DNA of 64,000 bases from DASQEH01 sp035633755 (GCA_035633755.1 DASQEH010000031.1:1-64000), one strand, 5' to 3'; counted from the first letter of the stretch, positions 24,558 through 33,875 are shown. The notes: a model not told the origin generated them from the letters alone. Program-made: numbers and translations.

Positions 24558-26050
24558 GAGTTCTCGAGCACTGGATCGGCGGCAAGCACGTCGGCGGACA
24601 GGGGAGCCGCTTCGGCGACGTCTTCGACCCAGCCCAGGGCGCCGTGCAGGCCCGGGTGCCGCTGGCAACCGAGTCAGAGGTGGATGACGCCGTCCAGGCA
24701 GCCAAGGACGCCTTTCGGAGCTGGAGCCAGACCTCGGTCACCGCCCGGGCACGGATCATGTTCGCGTTCCGGGAGCTGCTCGAGCGCGCAGAGGGCGACC
24801 TGGCGAAGGTCATCTCCAGCGAGCATGGCAAGACCCTCGCCGACGCACGTGGAGAAGTCGTGCGCGGTCGCGAAGTGGTGGAGTTCGTCTGCGGGCTACC
24901 CACCTTGCTCAAGGGCGACTTCACCGAGCAGGTATCGAGCAACGTGGACTCGTACTCGTTCCGTCAGCCGCTGGGCGTCGTCGCGGGCATCACGCCGTTC
25001 AACTTCCCGATCATGGTGCCGCTGTGGATGCACCCGGTGGCGATAGCTTGCGGGAACACGTTCGTGCTGAAGCCCAGCGAGCGTGTCCCCGGGGCCTCGG
25101 ACCTGGTAGCCGAGCTGTACGCCGAGGCCGGCTTGCCGGAGGGCGTGTTCAACGTGGTCCACGGCGACAAGGTCGCCGTCGATGCGATCCTCGACCACAA
25201 CGATGTCGCTGCGGTGTCCTTCGTCGGGTCGACCCCGATCGCCAAGTACGTCCACCAGCGTGCCTCCGCGAGCGGCAAGCGCGTGCAGGCTCTGGGCGGC
25301 GCCAAGAACCATGCCGTCGTGATGCCCGACGCTGATCTCGATTTCGCGGCTGACCACCTCGTTGCCGCGGGCTATGGCTCGGCTGGCCAGCGCTGCATGG
25401 CGATCTCTGCGGTCATCGCCGTTGGCGCGGCCGCGGATGCCTTGGTCGACAAGGTGCGCGAGCGCACTGTGGGTCTGCGGGTAGGTCCCGGAGACGACGC
25501 GTCGTCCGACATGGGCCCGGTGATCAGCGCCGCCTCCCGTGACCGAGTAGTCGGCTACGTGGCGGCCGGGGAGTCCGACGGCGCCGAGGTCGTCGTGGAC
25601 GGGCGCGACATCGCCGTAGAGGGCCACGACACCGGCTACTTCGTGGGACCGACTCTCCTGGACCGGGTCCGGACCGAGATGTCGGTGTACACCGACGAGA
25701 TCTTCGGCCCGGTGCTGAGTGTGCTGAGGGTGCCGAACCTCGATGCGGCGATCGAACTGGTGAACGCCAACCCCTACGGCAACGGCACCGCCGTGTTCAC
25801 CTCGTCAGGTGAGGTGGCCCGTACGTTCTCCCGCCGCGTGACGGTCGGGATGATCGGGATCAATGTCCCGATTCCGGTGCCGATGGCCTTCCACTCCTTC
25901 GGAGGATGGAAGGACTCGCTGTTCGGTGACCACCACATCCACGGCCCTGAGGGCATCCGGTTCTACACGCAGGCCAAGGTGGTCACCAGTCGCTGGCCCC
26001 ATGTCAGCGAGGAGTCGCTGGCACACATCAATTTCCCGACGGCGCATTGA
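24554..26050 (+). CDS. mmsA: Methylmalonate/malonate-semialdehyde dehydrogenase (CoA-acylating)
   Basis: Oxidises malonic semialdehyde from inositol breakdown to acetyl-CoA (IolA role). The 498 residues contain GVVAGITPFNFPIMVPLWMH, the Rossmann region SFVGSTPIAKYVHQRA and the catalytic cysteine in GYGSAGQRCMAISAV, the QRCM pattern typical of MMSDH. ATG 24554 overlaps the iolD stop; the frame continues upstream inside iolD but is not coding there. Length is normal. Confidence 0.95.
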   Translation: MRVLEHWIGGKHVGGQGSRFGDVFDPAQGAVQARVPLATESEVDDAVQAAKDAFRSWSQTSVTARARIMFAFRELLERAEGDLAKVISSEHGKTLADARGEVVRGREVVEFVCGLPTLLKGDFTEQVSSNVDSYSFRQPLGVVAGITPFNFPIMVPLWMHPVAIACGNTFVLKPSERVPGASDLVAELYAEAGLPEGVFNVVHGDKVAVDAILDHNDVAAVSFVGSTPIAKYVHQRASASGKRVQALGGAKNHAVVMPDADLDFAADHLVAAGYGSAGQRCMAISAVIAVGAAADALVDKVRERTVGLRVGPGDDASSDMGPVISAASRDRVVGYVAAGESDGAEVVVDGRDIAVEGHDTGYFVGPTLLDRVRTEMSVYTDEIFGPVLSVLRVPNLDAAIELVNANPYGNGTAVFTSSGEVARTFSRRVTVGMIGINVPIPVPMAFHSFGGWKDSLFGDHHIHGPEGIRFYTQAKVVTSRWPHVSEESLAHINFPTAH

Positions 26051-26103
26051 CCCGAGGGAGCGCTCTCCGCTGATTGTCAGCGGTCTACAAGGAGGAAGAA
26101 TCT

Positions 26104-27099
26104 ATGGGCATCCGACGCACCCTCGCGGTGACCGCCGCCGCCGGAGCACTCCTGCTCTCGGCCTGCGCCACCAGCGACGACGAACCAAGTGCCGAAGAGG
26201 ACACCGCTCCCACGTCAAGTGGTGGCTCCGCCGGCGCTGCCGGCGACATGCGGATCGACGTCATCACCCATGCCGCGCCCGGTGACTCCTTCTGGGACGT
26301 CGTCAAGGGCGGCGCCGAACAGGCCGGAGCCGACCTCGGGGTCGAGCTGAACTACCAGAGCGACCCCGACGCGGGTGCGCAGAGCACGTTGATCGACAAC
26401 GCCGTGGCCGACGGTACCGGTGGCCTGGTCGTCTCGATGGCCAACCCCGACGGGCTGCAAGCGAGCATCGAGAGCGCAGTCGCCGCCGGGATCCCGGTCA
26501 TCACGATCAACTCAGGCATCGACGACTGGCAGGAGTTCGGGGCGATCACACATGTCGGCCAGAGTGAGACCATCGCCGGTGAAGCCGCCGGTGAGCAGCT
26601 CAATGAAGCGGGTCTCAGCAACGTGATCTGTGTCATCCAGGAAGCCGGAAACGTCGCGCTCGAGGAGCGGTGCAAGGCTGCCGCGTCGACGTTCGAGGGT
26701 GATATGGAGAACCTGCAGACGGACAACACCGACCTGGCGGGCTCAGAGGCCACGATGGAGTCGAAGCTGCAGGACAGCAGCATCGACGGCATCCTAGCCC
26801 TCGGTGGTGACATGGCCGGTCAAGCCGTCAAGGCCGTCGAGGCCAGTGGGAGCGACGCCCAGGTGGGCACGTTCGACCTGAACGCCGACGTCGCGCAGAA
26901 CGTCATCGACGGCAAGCTGCTCTTCGCCATCGACCAACAGCCGTACGTGCAGGGGTACCTCGGAGTCACCGGGATCTACCTCAAGCTGCTCAACGGCAAC
27001 GACATCGGTGGTGGCCAGCCGGTCTACTCGGGACCGGCGATCATCACCAAGGACAACGCGGAAGCCGTCCTCCAGTACGCCGAGAACGGAACTCGCTGA
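26104..27099 (+). CDS. Sugar (probably myo-inositol) ABC transporter substrate-binding lipoprotein
   Basis: A 331-residue periplasmic-binding-protein family 1 lipoprotein: signal peptide MGIRRTLAVTAAAGALLLSA with lipobox LSAC, then a Ser/Gly/Glu linker, then the RbsB-like fold (VITHAAPGDSFWDVVKGGAE, LVVSMANPDG, GIPVITINSG, LLFAIDQQPYVQGYLG). ATG 26104 follows AAGGAGGA. It lies 53 bases after mmsA, with its permease and ATPase genes downstream. A stem-loop follows the stop. Inositol as ligand is inferred from the operon. Confidence 0.9.
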   Translation: MGIRRTLAVTAAAGALLLSACATSDDEPSAEEDTAPTSSGGSAGAAGDMRIDVITHAAPGDSFWDVVKGGAEQAGADLGVELNYQSDPDAGAQSTLIDNAVADGTGGLVVSMANPDGLQASIESAVAAGIPVITINSGIDDWQEFGAITHVGQSETIAGEAAGEQLNEAGLSNVICVIQEAGNVALEERCKAAASTFEGDMENLQTDNTDLAGSEATMESKLQDSSIDGILALGGDMAGQAVKAVEASGSDAQVGTFDLNADVAQNVIDGKLLFAIDQQPYVQGYLGVTGIYLKLLNGNDIGGGQPVYSGPAIITKDNAEAVLQYAENGTR

Positions 27100-27107
27100 T
27101 CTCACCG

Positions 27108-27135
27108 GGGGAGGCGTCGACGCCGGCGCCTCCCC
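27108..27135 (+). terminator. Stem-loop between binding-protein and permease genes
   Basis: GGGGAGGCG (27108-27116) pairs perfectly with CGCCTCCCC (27127-27135) around a 10-base loop. There is no T-run, so it is more likely a partial terminator or a 3' end stabiliser that lets the binding protein be made in excess over the membrane parts. Confidence 0.5.
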
Positions 27136-27168
27136 GCCAAGCGGACCCCCTGCCGCAGAGGAGGAAGT

Positions 27169-28272
27169 ATGAGCACTACTGCCCAGGCGCCCACCGAGAC
27201 GCCTGAGACCCCACCTGGGGACGAGAGACTCGCGGGATCGCACCACATGGCCGCGGTGCTGCGCCGGCCGGAGGTTGGCGCCGCCGTCGCTGCCCTGGCC
27301 ATCCTGATCTTCTTCGCGGCCACGACCGAGTCGTTCAAGATGCCGGCCGGTGCCAGCACGTGGATCTTCACGTCGTCGTCCTTCGGCATCATGGCTGTCG
27401 CCGTCGCACTGCTGATGATCGGCGGCGAGTTCGACTTGTCCGCCGGCGCCATGGTGGGCACCACCGGCTTGACGACCGGCATCTTGATGACCGAGTACGG
27501 GCTCAACGTCTGGATCTCCATAGGGGCTGCGCTCGCCCTCGCGGTCGCCCTGGGGGTGCTCAACGGCGTGCTCGTCATGCGCACCGGCCTGCCGAGCTTC
27601 ATCGTGACGTTGGGCACCTTCTTTGTGCTCCAGGGGTGCAACCTGGCGGTGACGAAGCTGCTCATCGGCAAGGTGTCTGTGACCGGCTTTCAGGACGTCG
27701 AGGGGTACTTCTCCGGGCAGCAGTTCTTCGGGTCGTTCGTGCGCCTCGATCTCGGATGGTTGCCATGGGTGACCGCCGACGACTCCCCGACGCTGACGAT
27801 CTACGCGGCCACGTTCTGGTGGGTCGCGGTGACCGCCTTGGCGACGTGGGTGCTGCTCAAGACGCGAGCCGGCAACTGGATCTTCGCGGTCGGTGGGGCG
27901 CAGACAAGTGCCCGCCAGGTCGGCGTACCGGTGTTCCGGACCAAGGTAGGCCTGTTCGTCACCACTGCCGTGGCGGGGTGGCTGGTGGGCATGCTGTCGT
28001 TGTTCAAGACGACGACGGTCCAGAGCACAACGGGTGTAGGCCAAGAGTTCATCTACATCATCTGTGCGGTCGTCGGAGGGTGCCTGCTGACAGGTGGCTA
28101 CGGGTCCGCGGTCGGCGCCGCTCTCGGAGCGTTGATCTACGGCATGGTGGGGCAGGGCATCGTCTATCAGAACTGGGACAACGACTGGCTGTACGCATTC
28201 CTCGGCGTCATGCTCCTCGGCGCTGTCCTGGTCAACAACTGGGTCAAGGCCCGAGCGGAGGCGGTCCGATGA
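27169..28272 (+). CDS. Sugar ABC transporter permease (RbsC-like)
   Basis: A 367-residue membrane permease of the BPD_transp_2 family with about ten hydrophobic segments. Characteristic stretches are MIGGEFDLSAGAMVGTTGL, GLPSFIVTLGTFFVLQGCNL and CAVVGGCLLTGGYGSAVGA. The hydrophilic first 25 residues are cytoplasmic. ATG 27169 follows GAGGAGG. Its stop overlaps the ATPase start (ATGA). Forms the transport channel of the putative inositol importer. Confidence 0.93.
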   Translation: MSTTAQAPTETPETPPGDERLAGSHHMAAVLRRPEVGAAVAALAILIFFAATTESFKMPAGASTWIFTSSSFGIMAVAVALLMIGGEFDLSAGAMVGTTGLTTGILMTEYGLNVWISIGAALALAVALGVLNGVLVMRTGLPSFIVTLGTFFVLQGCNLAVTKLLIGKVSVTGFQDVEGYFSGQQFFGSFVRLDLGWLPWVTADDSPTLTIYAATFWWVAVTALATWVLLKTRAGNWIFAVGGAQTSARQVGVPVFRTKVGLFVTTAVAGWLVGMLSLFKTTTVQSTTGVGQEFIYIICAVVGGCLLTGGYGSAVGAALGALIYGMVGQGIVYQNWDNDWLYAFLGVMLLGAVLVNNWVKARAEAVR

Positions 28273-29246
28273 GTACGGCAGCAGGCGGTACACCGACCGA
28301 CCCAGCGCGGTCAGAGACGACCGGTCCAGCCCGGTCAGAGACCCGTGAGCTGGGGGGCGACGACGGGAGCCCGGCACTGGCCGGTACTCCCGCAGCGGAC
28401 GCGCCCGTCCTGCCGCCGAAAGGCACCCCCATCATCGAAGTGGTCGACTTGGGCAAGTCCTATGGCAGCGTGATCGCCCTGCGCGACATCACGACGTCCG
28501 TGCGGGCCGGCGAAGTGACCTGCGTGCTCGGAGACAACGGTGCCGGCAAGTCCACGTTCATCAAGATTCTCGCCGGCGCCCACGAGCACAGCCACGGCAA
28601 GTTCATCGTGGACGGCGTCAGCCGCAACATGAGCAGCCCCCGGGCGGCCCTGGCGCTGGGCATCGCCACGGTGTTCCAGGATCTGGCGGTCGTGCCGCTG
28701 ATGCCGGTATGGCGCAACTTCTTCCTCGGATCCGAGCTCACCAAGGGCGTGACACCGTTCAAGTGGCTCGACACGCAGAGCATGAAGCGGATCACCAAGG
28801 CCGAGCTGTCGGCGATGGGGATCGACCTTCGTGACGTCGACCAGCCCATCGGCACCTTGTCCGGCGGTGAGCGTCAGTGCGTCGCCATCGCCCGGGCCGT
28901 CTACTTCGGAGCCCGGGTACTGATCCTCGACGAGCCGACCGCCGCCCTCGGCGTACGGCAGTCCGGCGTTGTGCTGAAGTACATCGCCAAGGCTCGCGAC
29001 CGGGGCCTGGGCGTGGTGTTCATCACGCACAACCCGCATCATGCCTACCCGGTCGGTGACAGGTTCATGCTGCTGCGCCGTGGGCGCAGCCTCGGCGACT
29101 TCCCCAAAGCGGAGATGCCGCTGGACGAGCTTGTCCGGATGATGGCCGGCGGTGCGGAGCTCGACGCACTCAGCCATGAGCTCGAGCGGTCCATGCCTGA
29201 CTCCGACGTCACCAGGGAGATGCGGGCCGAAGTGTCGGGAGCGTGA
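28269..29246 (+). CDS. Sugar ABC transporter ATP-binding protein (single NBD)
   Basis: A 325-residue ATPase. Residues 1-52 are a low-complexity extension with a repeated SETTGPARSETR element; then come one NBD with Walker A GDNGAGKST (residues 88-96), signature LSGGERQCVAIARAV, Walker B VLILDEPTAAL and H-loop VVFITHN. RbsA-type sugar importers usually carry two fused NBDs; only one is present, so it should act as a homodimer (FrcA-like). ATG 28269 overlaps the permease stop, and the end overlaps the dehydrogenase start. Confidence 0.92.
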   Translation: MSTAAGGTPTDPARSETTGPARSETRELGGDDGSPALAGTPAADAPVLPPKGTPIIEVVDLGKSYGSVIALRDITTSVRAGEVTCVLGDNGAGKSTFIKILAGAHEHSHGKFIVDGVSRNMSSPRAALALGIATVFQDLAVVPLMPVWRNFFLGSELTKGVTPFKWLDTQSMKRITKAELSAMGIDLRDVDQPIGTLSGGERQCVAIARAVYFGARVLILDEPTAALGVRQSGVVLKYIAKARDRGLGVVFITHNPHHAYPVGDRFMLLRRGRSLGDFPKAEMPLDELVRMMAGGAELDALSHELERSMPDSDVTREMRAEVSGA

Positions 29247-30424
29247 CAACGCTCCGCACAGGCGGTGCGGGCACGCTGAGGGTCGCGGTAGTCGGCTTCG
29301 GATGGATGGGACAGGTGCACACCCGGGCCTACAGTCGACTGCTCCACCACTACCCAGGTACGGCGCTGAGGCCCCAGCTCGTGGCTGTCGCGGACCCTGC
29401 GCCGGCAAGGCGCGACCTGGCCACCTCGTCATACGGCTTCGCGCGGGCACAAGCCGACTGGGAGCAGGTGGTCAGCAGCGACGATGTGGATGCGGTGAGC
29501 GTGTGCGGACCCAACTCTGTTCACCGCGACGTCGCAGTCGCGGCGGCCGAGGCCGGCAAGCACGTCTGGGTGGAGAAGCCGGCGGGCCGACACCTTGCCG
29601 ACACCACGGAGATCGCCGCGGCGGTCAGGGCGGCCGGCGTGCGCTCCGCCGTCGGTTTCAACTATCGCAACGCTCCGGCCGTGGAGCTGGCTCGCGAGCT
29701 CGTCGCCGAGGGTCGGATCGGAGGCGTCGAGACGGCGGCCGTGCGGCTGCTCAGCGACTACTCCGCTGACCCGAGCGGAGCGCTGTCGTGGCGCTTCGAT
29801 CCCGAGCTGGCAGGGACGGGCGTACTCGGTGATCTCGCCAGTCATGGCTTCGACCTCGTGTCGTACGTGCTGGGCTCCGACGGCCGGATCGCAGAGGTGA
29901 TCGGTGACAGCGCCACCTTCATTGCCTCCCGACCGCGCGCGACAGGACCGGTGTCGCACTTCTCGACCGCGGCGGGCGGTCCACTCGGGCCGGTCGGCAA
30001 CGAGGACTACATCTCGGCTCTGATGCGCTTCGACTCCGGCGCCCGCGGGTCGATCGAGTCATCGCGGGTCGCGGTGGGGGAGCAGTGCACCTATGCGCTG
30101 GAGGTCCGGGGTGAGCGCGGTGCCCTCAGGTGGGACTTCCGGCGCATGGGTGAGCTCGCCGTATGCGTCGACCAGGGATACTCCGACGCGGCGTGGCAGA
30201 CCCGCTACGTAGGCGCGGGCGTCGGCGAGCTCGCTGCATTTCAGCCGGGTGCAGGGGTGGCGCTCGGCTACGACGACCTCAAGGTGATCGAGGCTGAGCG
30301 CTTCGTCCGCTCCGTTGCGACCGGCGAGCCCGTCGGTGCGACGATCGAGGATGCCGTGACGTCTGCATCGGTGATCGAGGCACTGGTGCGGTCGGTCGAC
30401 GAGCGCCGCTGGGTGGCGGTGTGA
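29243..30424 (+). CDS. Gfo/Idh/MocA dehydrogenase (IolG-like)
   Basis: A 393-residue NAD(P)-dependent oxidoreductase: Rossmann motif VAVVGFGWMGQVHTRAY, the EKPAGRH motif with catalytic Lys, and the C-terminal domain starting GVRSAVGFNYRNAPAVELAR. As last gene of the inositol operon it probably oxidises myo-inositol or an isomer to the 2-keto form; no other IolG is in the window. GTG 29243 overlaps the ATPase stop. Converges on the TIGR00300 gene with 24 bases between. Confidence 0.88.
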   Translation: MTTLRTGGAGTLRVAVVGFGWMGQVHTRAYSRLLHHYPGTALRPQLVAVADPAPARRDLATSSYGFARAQADWEQVVSSDDVDAVSVCGPNSVHRDVAVAAAEAGKHVWVEKPAGRHLADTTEIAAAVRAAGVRSAVGFNYRNAPAVELARELVAEGRIGGVETAAVRLLSDYSADPSGALSWRFDPELAGTGVLGDLASHGFDLVSYVLGSDGRIAEVIGDSATFIASRPRATGPVSHFSTAAGGPLGPVGNEDYISALMRFDSGARGSIESSRVAVGEQCTYALEVRGERGALRWDFRRMGELAVCVDQGYSDAAWQTRYVGAGVGELAAFQPGAGVALGYDDLKVIEAERFVRSVATGEPVGATIEDAVTSASVIEALVRSVDERRWVAV

Positions 30425-30448
30425 CTGGCTGCCTGGCCGCTGAGCTGC

Positions 30449-31702
30449 CTAGCGCTGACGCCGGTACTCCGGGACCAGCTCCTGGGCGAGCTGCTCGAGG
30501 AACAGGCCCACGTCGGTCACGATGCCGCGCGCCTGCGACGACCCACGGTCGGCCAGTTTCGTCACCGTTGCGGGGTTGATGTCCACGCAGACCAGTGGCA
30601 CTGAGGCCGGCAGGATGTTGCCGGTGGCCACCGAGTGCAGCATGGTGGCCGCCATCAGGCAGAACCCGACGTCGGCCAGCTTGGCCCGCATCGCGCGCTG
30701 GCCCTCGATGACGTCGGTGTAGACGTCGGGCAGCGGCCCGTCGTCGCGCACCGACCCCACCAGCACGAAGTCGTTGCCCCGGCTCACCAGGGCATGCATG
30801 ATCCCGCCTGTCAGCACTCCCTGCTCGACGGCGGCGGCGATCGAGCCGGCCTTGCGGATGGTGGTCAGCGCCCTGATGTGGTGCTCGTGGCCGTGCTCGA
30901 CGCCGCGGCCCAGAGCCAGGTCGACGCCGAGCGACGTGCCGTAGAGGGCCGCTTCGATGTCATGCGTCGCCAGCGCGTTGCCGGCGAACAACACGTCGAC
31001 GTACCCAGCCTCGACCATCGCGATCACGGCGGGCGCCGCACCGGTGTGGACGATGCCCGGACCGCCCACCCACAGCACCTTCTTCCCGGCCGCCTTGGCC
31101 GAACGGAACCCGTCCGCGACCTGACGCACCAGCAGGGTCTGTGGTTTCTCGCTGGAGACGTCCGACTCCATGAAGCCGAACACCTCCTGCTCCACGCCGC
31201 CAGCAGGCGTGGGAGTCGTGACCCTGACGCCAGACGTGCCGCAGACGACCTCCATGCCAGCCTTGACGTCGGACATCGGCAGGGTGTGGACGACGGTGGG
31301 GCCCGTGGTGCGGTCGACGATCAGGCCGCAGTCCATCTCGGGGTTCGTCACGGTGATCCATGCTCCCCCGATGCGGACCTGTGTCTCCAGGTTGGTCGTC
31401 GAGTAGAAGCCGTCGGGGAACACCCCGTCCGAGTCCGCGGTCCCGATCGTCGCTTCGCCTGGATGTACGAGGTTCACCCCGCGTGTCTGCAGGCGCATGA
31501 GCATCCGCTGGAGGGACTCGCCGTCGGAGGCGCTGACACAGATGCGGGCATACGAGGTGTCGTCGGCGTCGTGGCCCAGGTCGAAGCGCTCGATGACGTG
31601 GTCGCCGCCATACTCGCGTACGTCCGCCAGTACCCGCGACAAGATGCCGCTGTCCATCAGGTGCCCGGTGATCTCGACCGTCTCTGTGTCGTGAGCGCTC
31701 AT
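30449..31702 (-). CDS. TIGR00300 family protein (LOR/SDH; archaeal ornithine cyclodeaminase-like)
   Basis: A 417-residue protein of the TIGR00300 LOR/SDH-domain group, to which methanogen ornithine cyclodeaminase and the C-terminal part of cyanobacterial ArgZ/AgrE belong. Blocks: TVEITGHLMDSGILSRVLAD, EATIGTADSDGVFPDGFYST, VLWVGGPGIVHTGAAPAVIA (a nucleotide-binding glycine pattern) and DVLFAGNALATHDIEAALYG. ATG 31702 starts the conserved region. Conversion of ornithine to proline is therefore a reasonable guess, but unproven for this subgroup. Confidence 0.82.
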   Translation of the reverse strand: MSAHDTETVEITGHLMDSGILSRVLADVREYGGDHVIERFDLGHDADDTSYARICVSASDGESLQRMLMRLQTRGVNLVHPGEATIGTADSDGVFPDGFYSTTNLETQVRIGGAWITVTNPEMDCGLIVDRTTGPTVVHTLPMSDVKAGMEVVCGTSGVRVTTPTPAGGVEQEVFGFMESDVSSEKPQTLLVRQVADGFRSAKAAGKKVLWVGGPGIVHTGAAPAVIAMVEAGYVDVLFAGNALATHDIEAALYGTSLGVDLALGRGVEHGHEHHIRALTTIRKAGSIAAAVEQGVLTGGIMHALVSRGNDFVLVGSVRDDGPLPDVYTDVIEGQRAMRAKLADVGFCLMAATMLHSVATGNILPASVPLVCVDINPATVTKLADRGSSQARGIVTDVGLFLEQLAQELVPEYRRQR

Positions 31703-31712
31703 GGAGCCAACG

Positions 31713-32561
31713 CTAGACCACGGCTCCGTTGCCGGAACCCCCGTCACCGTCGTCTCGGCTGCTCATGGTTGCGACCAAGGTGACGAACCCTCCGATGAAG
31801 GCCAGCACGCTCAGGAACGCCACCCAGTCAGGCGGCACGATCTGGAACAGGGCGGCGAGCAGGAGTAGGACGGGGCCACCCAGCACACCAAGCCACGCCG
31901 CCTGCCGGTGGGGAGCCAGCCGTGGAAGCGGAGGAGGAGGGTCGGGGACGAAGCGGTCGATGTCGTCTGCTTGCGCGCTCTGAGACGTCGATGCCAAGAA
32001 GTCGGCGTCATCGAACCCACCGCTGGAGGGCCGTACCTCCTCAGCTGAGGCAGGGTCGACAGTGGGGGGCACGAGCTCGTCACCTGGCGTGCCGCGGCCC
32101 AGCCCCGACGTCTTCTGCCGACGATCGGCGAACGGCGGCTTGCCCTCGCTCGCGGGGTCGCGGAAGCGCGGTGGCCGAGCCGGAGCGTCGTCCCGCCCGG
32201 TGCCGGGGTCGGGGTAGCCCTCGGCGAGGGGCCAAGGAGGCACATCGGTGACGAGAGGCTGGTCGAACCCAGCGACGAGCTGTGCCCAGGTGAGGTCCTC
32301 GTTGCCATCGAGAAGCTCCGGGTCCCGGTCGGCCAGAAGCTCGCGGACCCGCGCCGAGGCTTCGGCGTCGACATACAACCGGTCCCGGACCCGGTCACGG
32401 AACTCGGGCCGGTCGAAACCCGACGTCGTCGTCGACTCGACCGGCTTGGTGTAGGCAGCCACGCCCTGCGCCTTCAGCTCGGCGAGCAGGGCGGTCGCCA
32501 GCACCGGTTCAAGGTCGGCGACCGGCGTGTACGCGGGCGCCGTCAGCCCGTTAGACCGCAT
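31713..32561 (-). CDS. DUF2007-like membrane protein of unknown function
   Basis: A 282-residue protein. Residues 1-85 resemble the DUF2007-type small ferredoxin-like domain (LEPVLATALLAELKAQGVAAYT). A long Pro/Asp/Arg-rich disordered linker follows, then two C-terminal membrane helices (GVLGGPVLLLLAALFQIV, WVAFLSVLAFIGGFVTLV) and an acidic-glycine tail. ATG 32561 is chosen because the upstream part of the frame is Ser/Thr/Ala-rich and unlike the protein. Ends 10 bases before the TIGR00300 gene and may be co-transcribed. The gap 32562-32827 holds the plsC promoter only. Confidence 0.7.
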   Translation of the reverse strand: MRSNGLTAPAYTPVADLEPVLATALLAELKAQGVAAYTKPVESTTTSGFDRPEFRDRVRDRLYVDAEASARVRELLADRDPELLDGNEDLTWAQLVAGFDQPLVTDVPPWPLAEGYPDPGTGRDDAPARPPRFRDPASEGKPPFADRRQKTSGLGRGTPGDELVPPTVDPASAEEVRPSSGGFDDADFLASTSQSAQADDIDRFVPDPPPPLPRLAPHRQAAWLGVLGGPVLLLLAALFQIVPPDWVAFLSVLAFIGGFVTLVATMSSRDDGDGGSGNGAVV

Positions 32562-32773
32562 CGCAGTCGTTGAGGTCGTCGCCGAGTGTGCACAGTGAAC
32601 CGGTGCGGAGGCACACAGCCAAGCGCTCGGCAAGGGGGATGACCGGCACGTACTGCTCCTGACGGTGTTTGTGACGTGCCCTCATCGTGTCATGCCTTGG
32701 CACCGTTTTCGACCGGAGCACCAATGTGCCTGCGACCAGCGGACACAGCGGGCTGGCGCCGAACCCCACAGCG

Positions 32774-32802
32774 TTGCTTGTCGGCGGGGGCCACCCTAGG
32801 GT
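32774..32802 (+). promoter_or_regulatory. Promoter of plsC
   Basis: TTGCTT (32774-32779) and TAGGGT (32797-32802) are 17 bases apart. An AGGAGG ribosome site follows before GTG 32828. Confidence 0.6.
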
Positions 32803-32827
32803 AACTGCGGTCTAGGAGGTCTCCGCG

Positions 32828-33670
32828 GTGTTCTACTGGTTACTCAAATGGGTCTTTATCGGACCCTTGATCAAGGTCATCTTCCGGCCGTACGCCGAGG
32901 GCACCGAGAACGTGCCGGAGGTCGGTGGAGCGATCTTGGCGAGCAACCACTTGTCGTACTCGGACTGGCTGTTCATGCCGCTGATGATTCCTCGACGTGT
33001 CACCTTCGTCGCGAAGGCCGAGTACTTCACCACTCCTGGGGTGAAGGGCTGGCTGCAGAAGACGTTCTTCTCCGGCGCCGGGCAGGTTCCGCTGGACCGG
33101 TCAGGAGGGCGGGCCTCCGAAGGCGCCATCAAGACGGGGCTGCGGATCCTGTCGGCGGGCGACCTGTTCGGCATCTATCCCGAGGGCACCCGCTCCCATG
33201 ACGGCAGGCTCTACCGAGGCAAGACCGGGATGGCCAGGATGGCCCTCGAGGCGAAAGTACCGGTGATTCCGCTTGCGGTCATCGGCACGAACATCGTCGC
33301 ACCGCCCGGCAAGATCTACGGCAGCTACACCCGTCCGCACGTGCGGTTCGGCAAGCCGCTCGACTTCTCCCGCTACGAAGGCATGGAGGGCGACCGCTAC
33401 GTCCTGCGATCCATCACCGACGAGATCATGTACGAGATCATGCAGCTGTCGGGGCAGGAGTACGTCGACGTGTATGCCGCCAAGGCCAAGGAGGATGCCC
33501 AGCGGGAGGCCAAAGCCGCCGCGGCGGCGGCGAAGGCGGAGGCCAAGGTGGCGAAGTCCGCCAAGGAGGACGCGCACGCCCAGTCGCAGCTCGCGGCGGC
33601 GCAGGACCAGGAGCAGGCCGCCGGCGCCGACGACGACCCTCCATCCGTGGAGGTGGACGGCTCGCGCTGA
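32828..33670 (+). CDS. 1-acylglycerol-3-phosphate O-acyltransferase (PlsC-like)
   Basis: Membrane-associated acyltransferase of phospholipid synthesis. The 280 residues carry the catalytic SNHLSYSDWLF (NHx4D), the glycerol-phosphate site IYPEGTRSHDGRLYRGKTG, and VPVIPLAVIGT. An N-terminal hydrophobic segment anchors it. From residue 215 there is a Lys/Ala/Glu/Gln-rich tail (AKAKEDAQREAKAAAAAAKA) of about 65 residues, not part of the enzyme fold and likely helical or disordered. GTG 32828 follows AGGAGG. Confidence 0.92.
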   Translation: MFYWLLKWVFIGPLIKVIFRPYAEGTENVPEVGGAILASNHLSYSDWLFMPLMIPRRVTFVAKAEYFTTPGVKGWLQKTFFSGAGQVPLDRSGGRASEGAIKTGLRILSAGDLFGIYPEGTRSHDGRLYRGKTGMARMALEAKVPVIPLAVIGTNIVAPPGKIYGSYTRPHVRFGKPLDFSRYEGMEGDRYVLRSITDEIMYEIMQLSGQEYVDVYAAKAKEDAQREAKAAAAAAKAEAKVAKSAKEDAHAQSQLAAAQDQEQAAGADDDPPSVEVDGSR

Positions 33671-33875
33671 CGAGCGGGTCATCGGTGTCACCGGGCGGCA
33701 CGGGGATGCGGGACACACTGCTGTCCTCCGCCGCTGCCACGGTGGACCGTGCCATCAGCGTCTCGCAGCCGCCAGCATGTGGACGAGCCGGGGGCACGGC
33801 GGACGTGTCGTCGGTGTCTGCCACTAGGGTCTGGGACTGACCTAGTTTCGTGGATGACGTGAGGAGCCACTACGC

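Noticed and set aside
27360..28268. Long open frame upstream of the ABC ATPase in the same frame
   Set aside because: It overlaps the permease gene out of frame and encodes Arg-rich sequence; the ATPase start at 28269 has the normal ATGA overlap.
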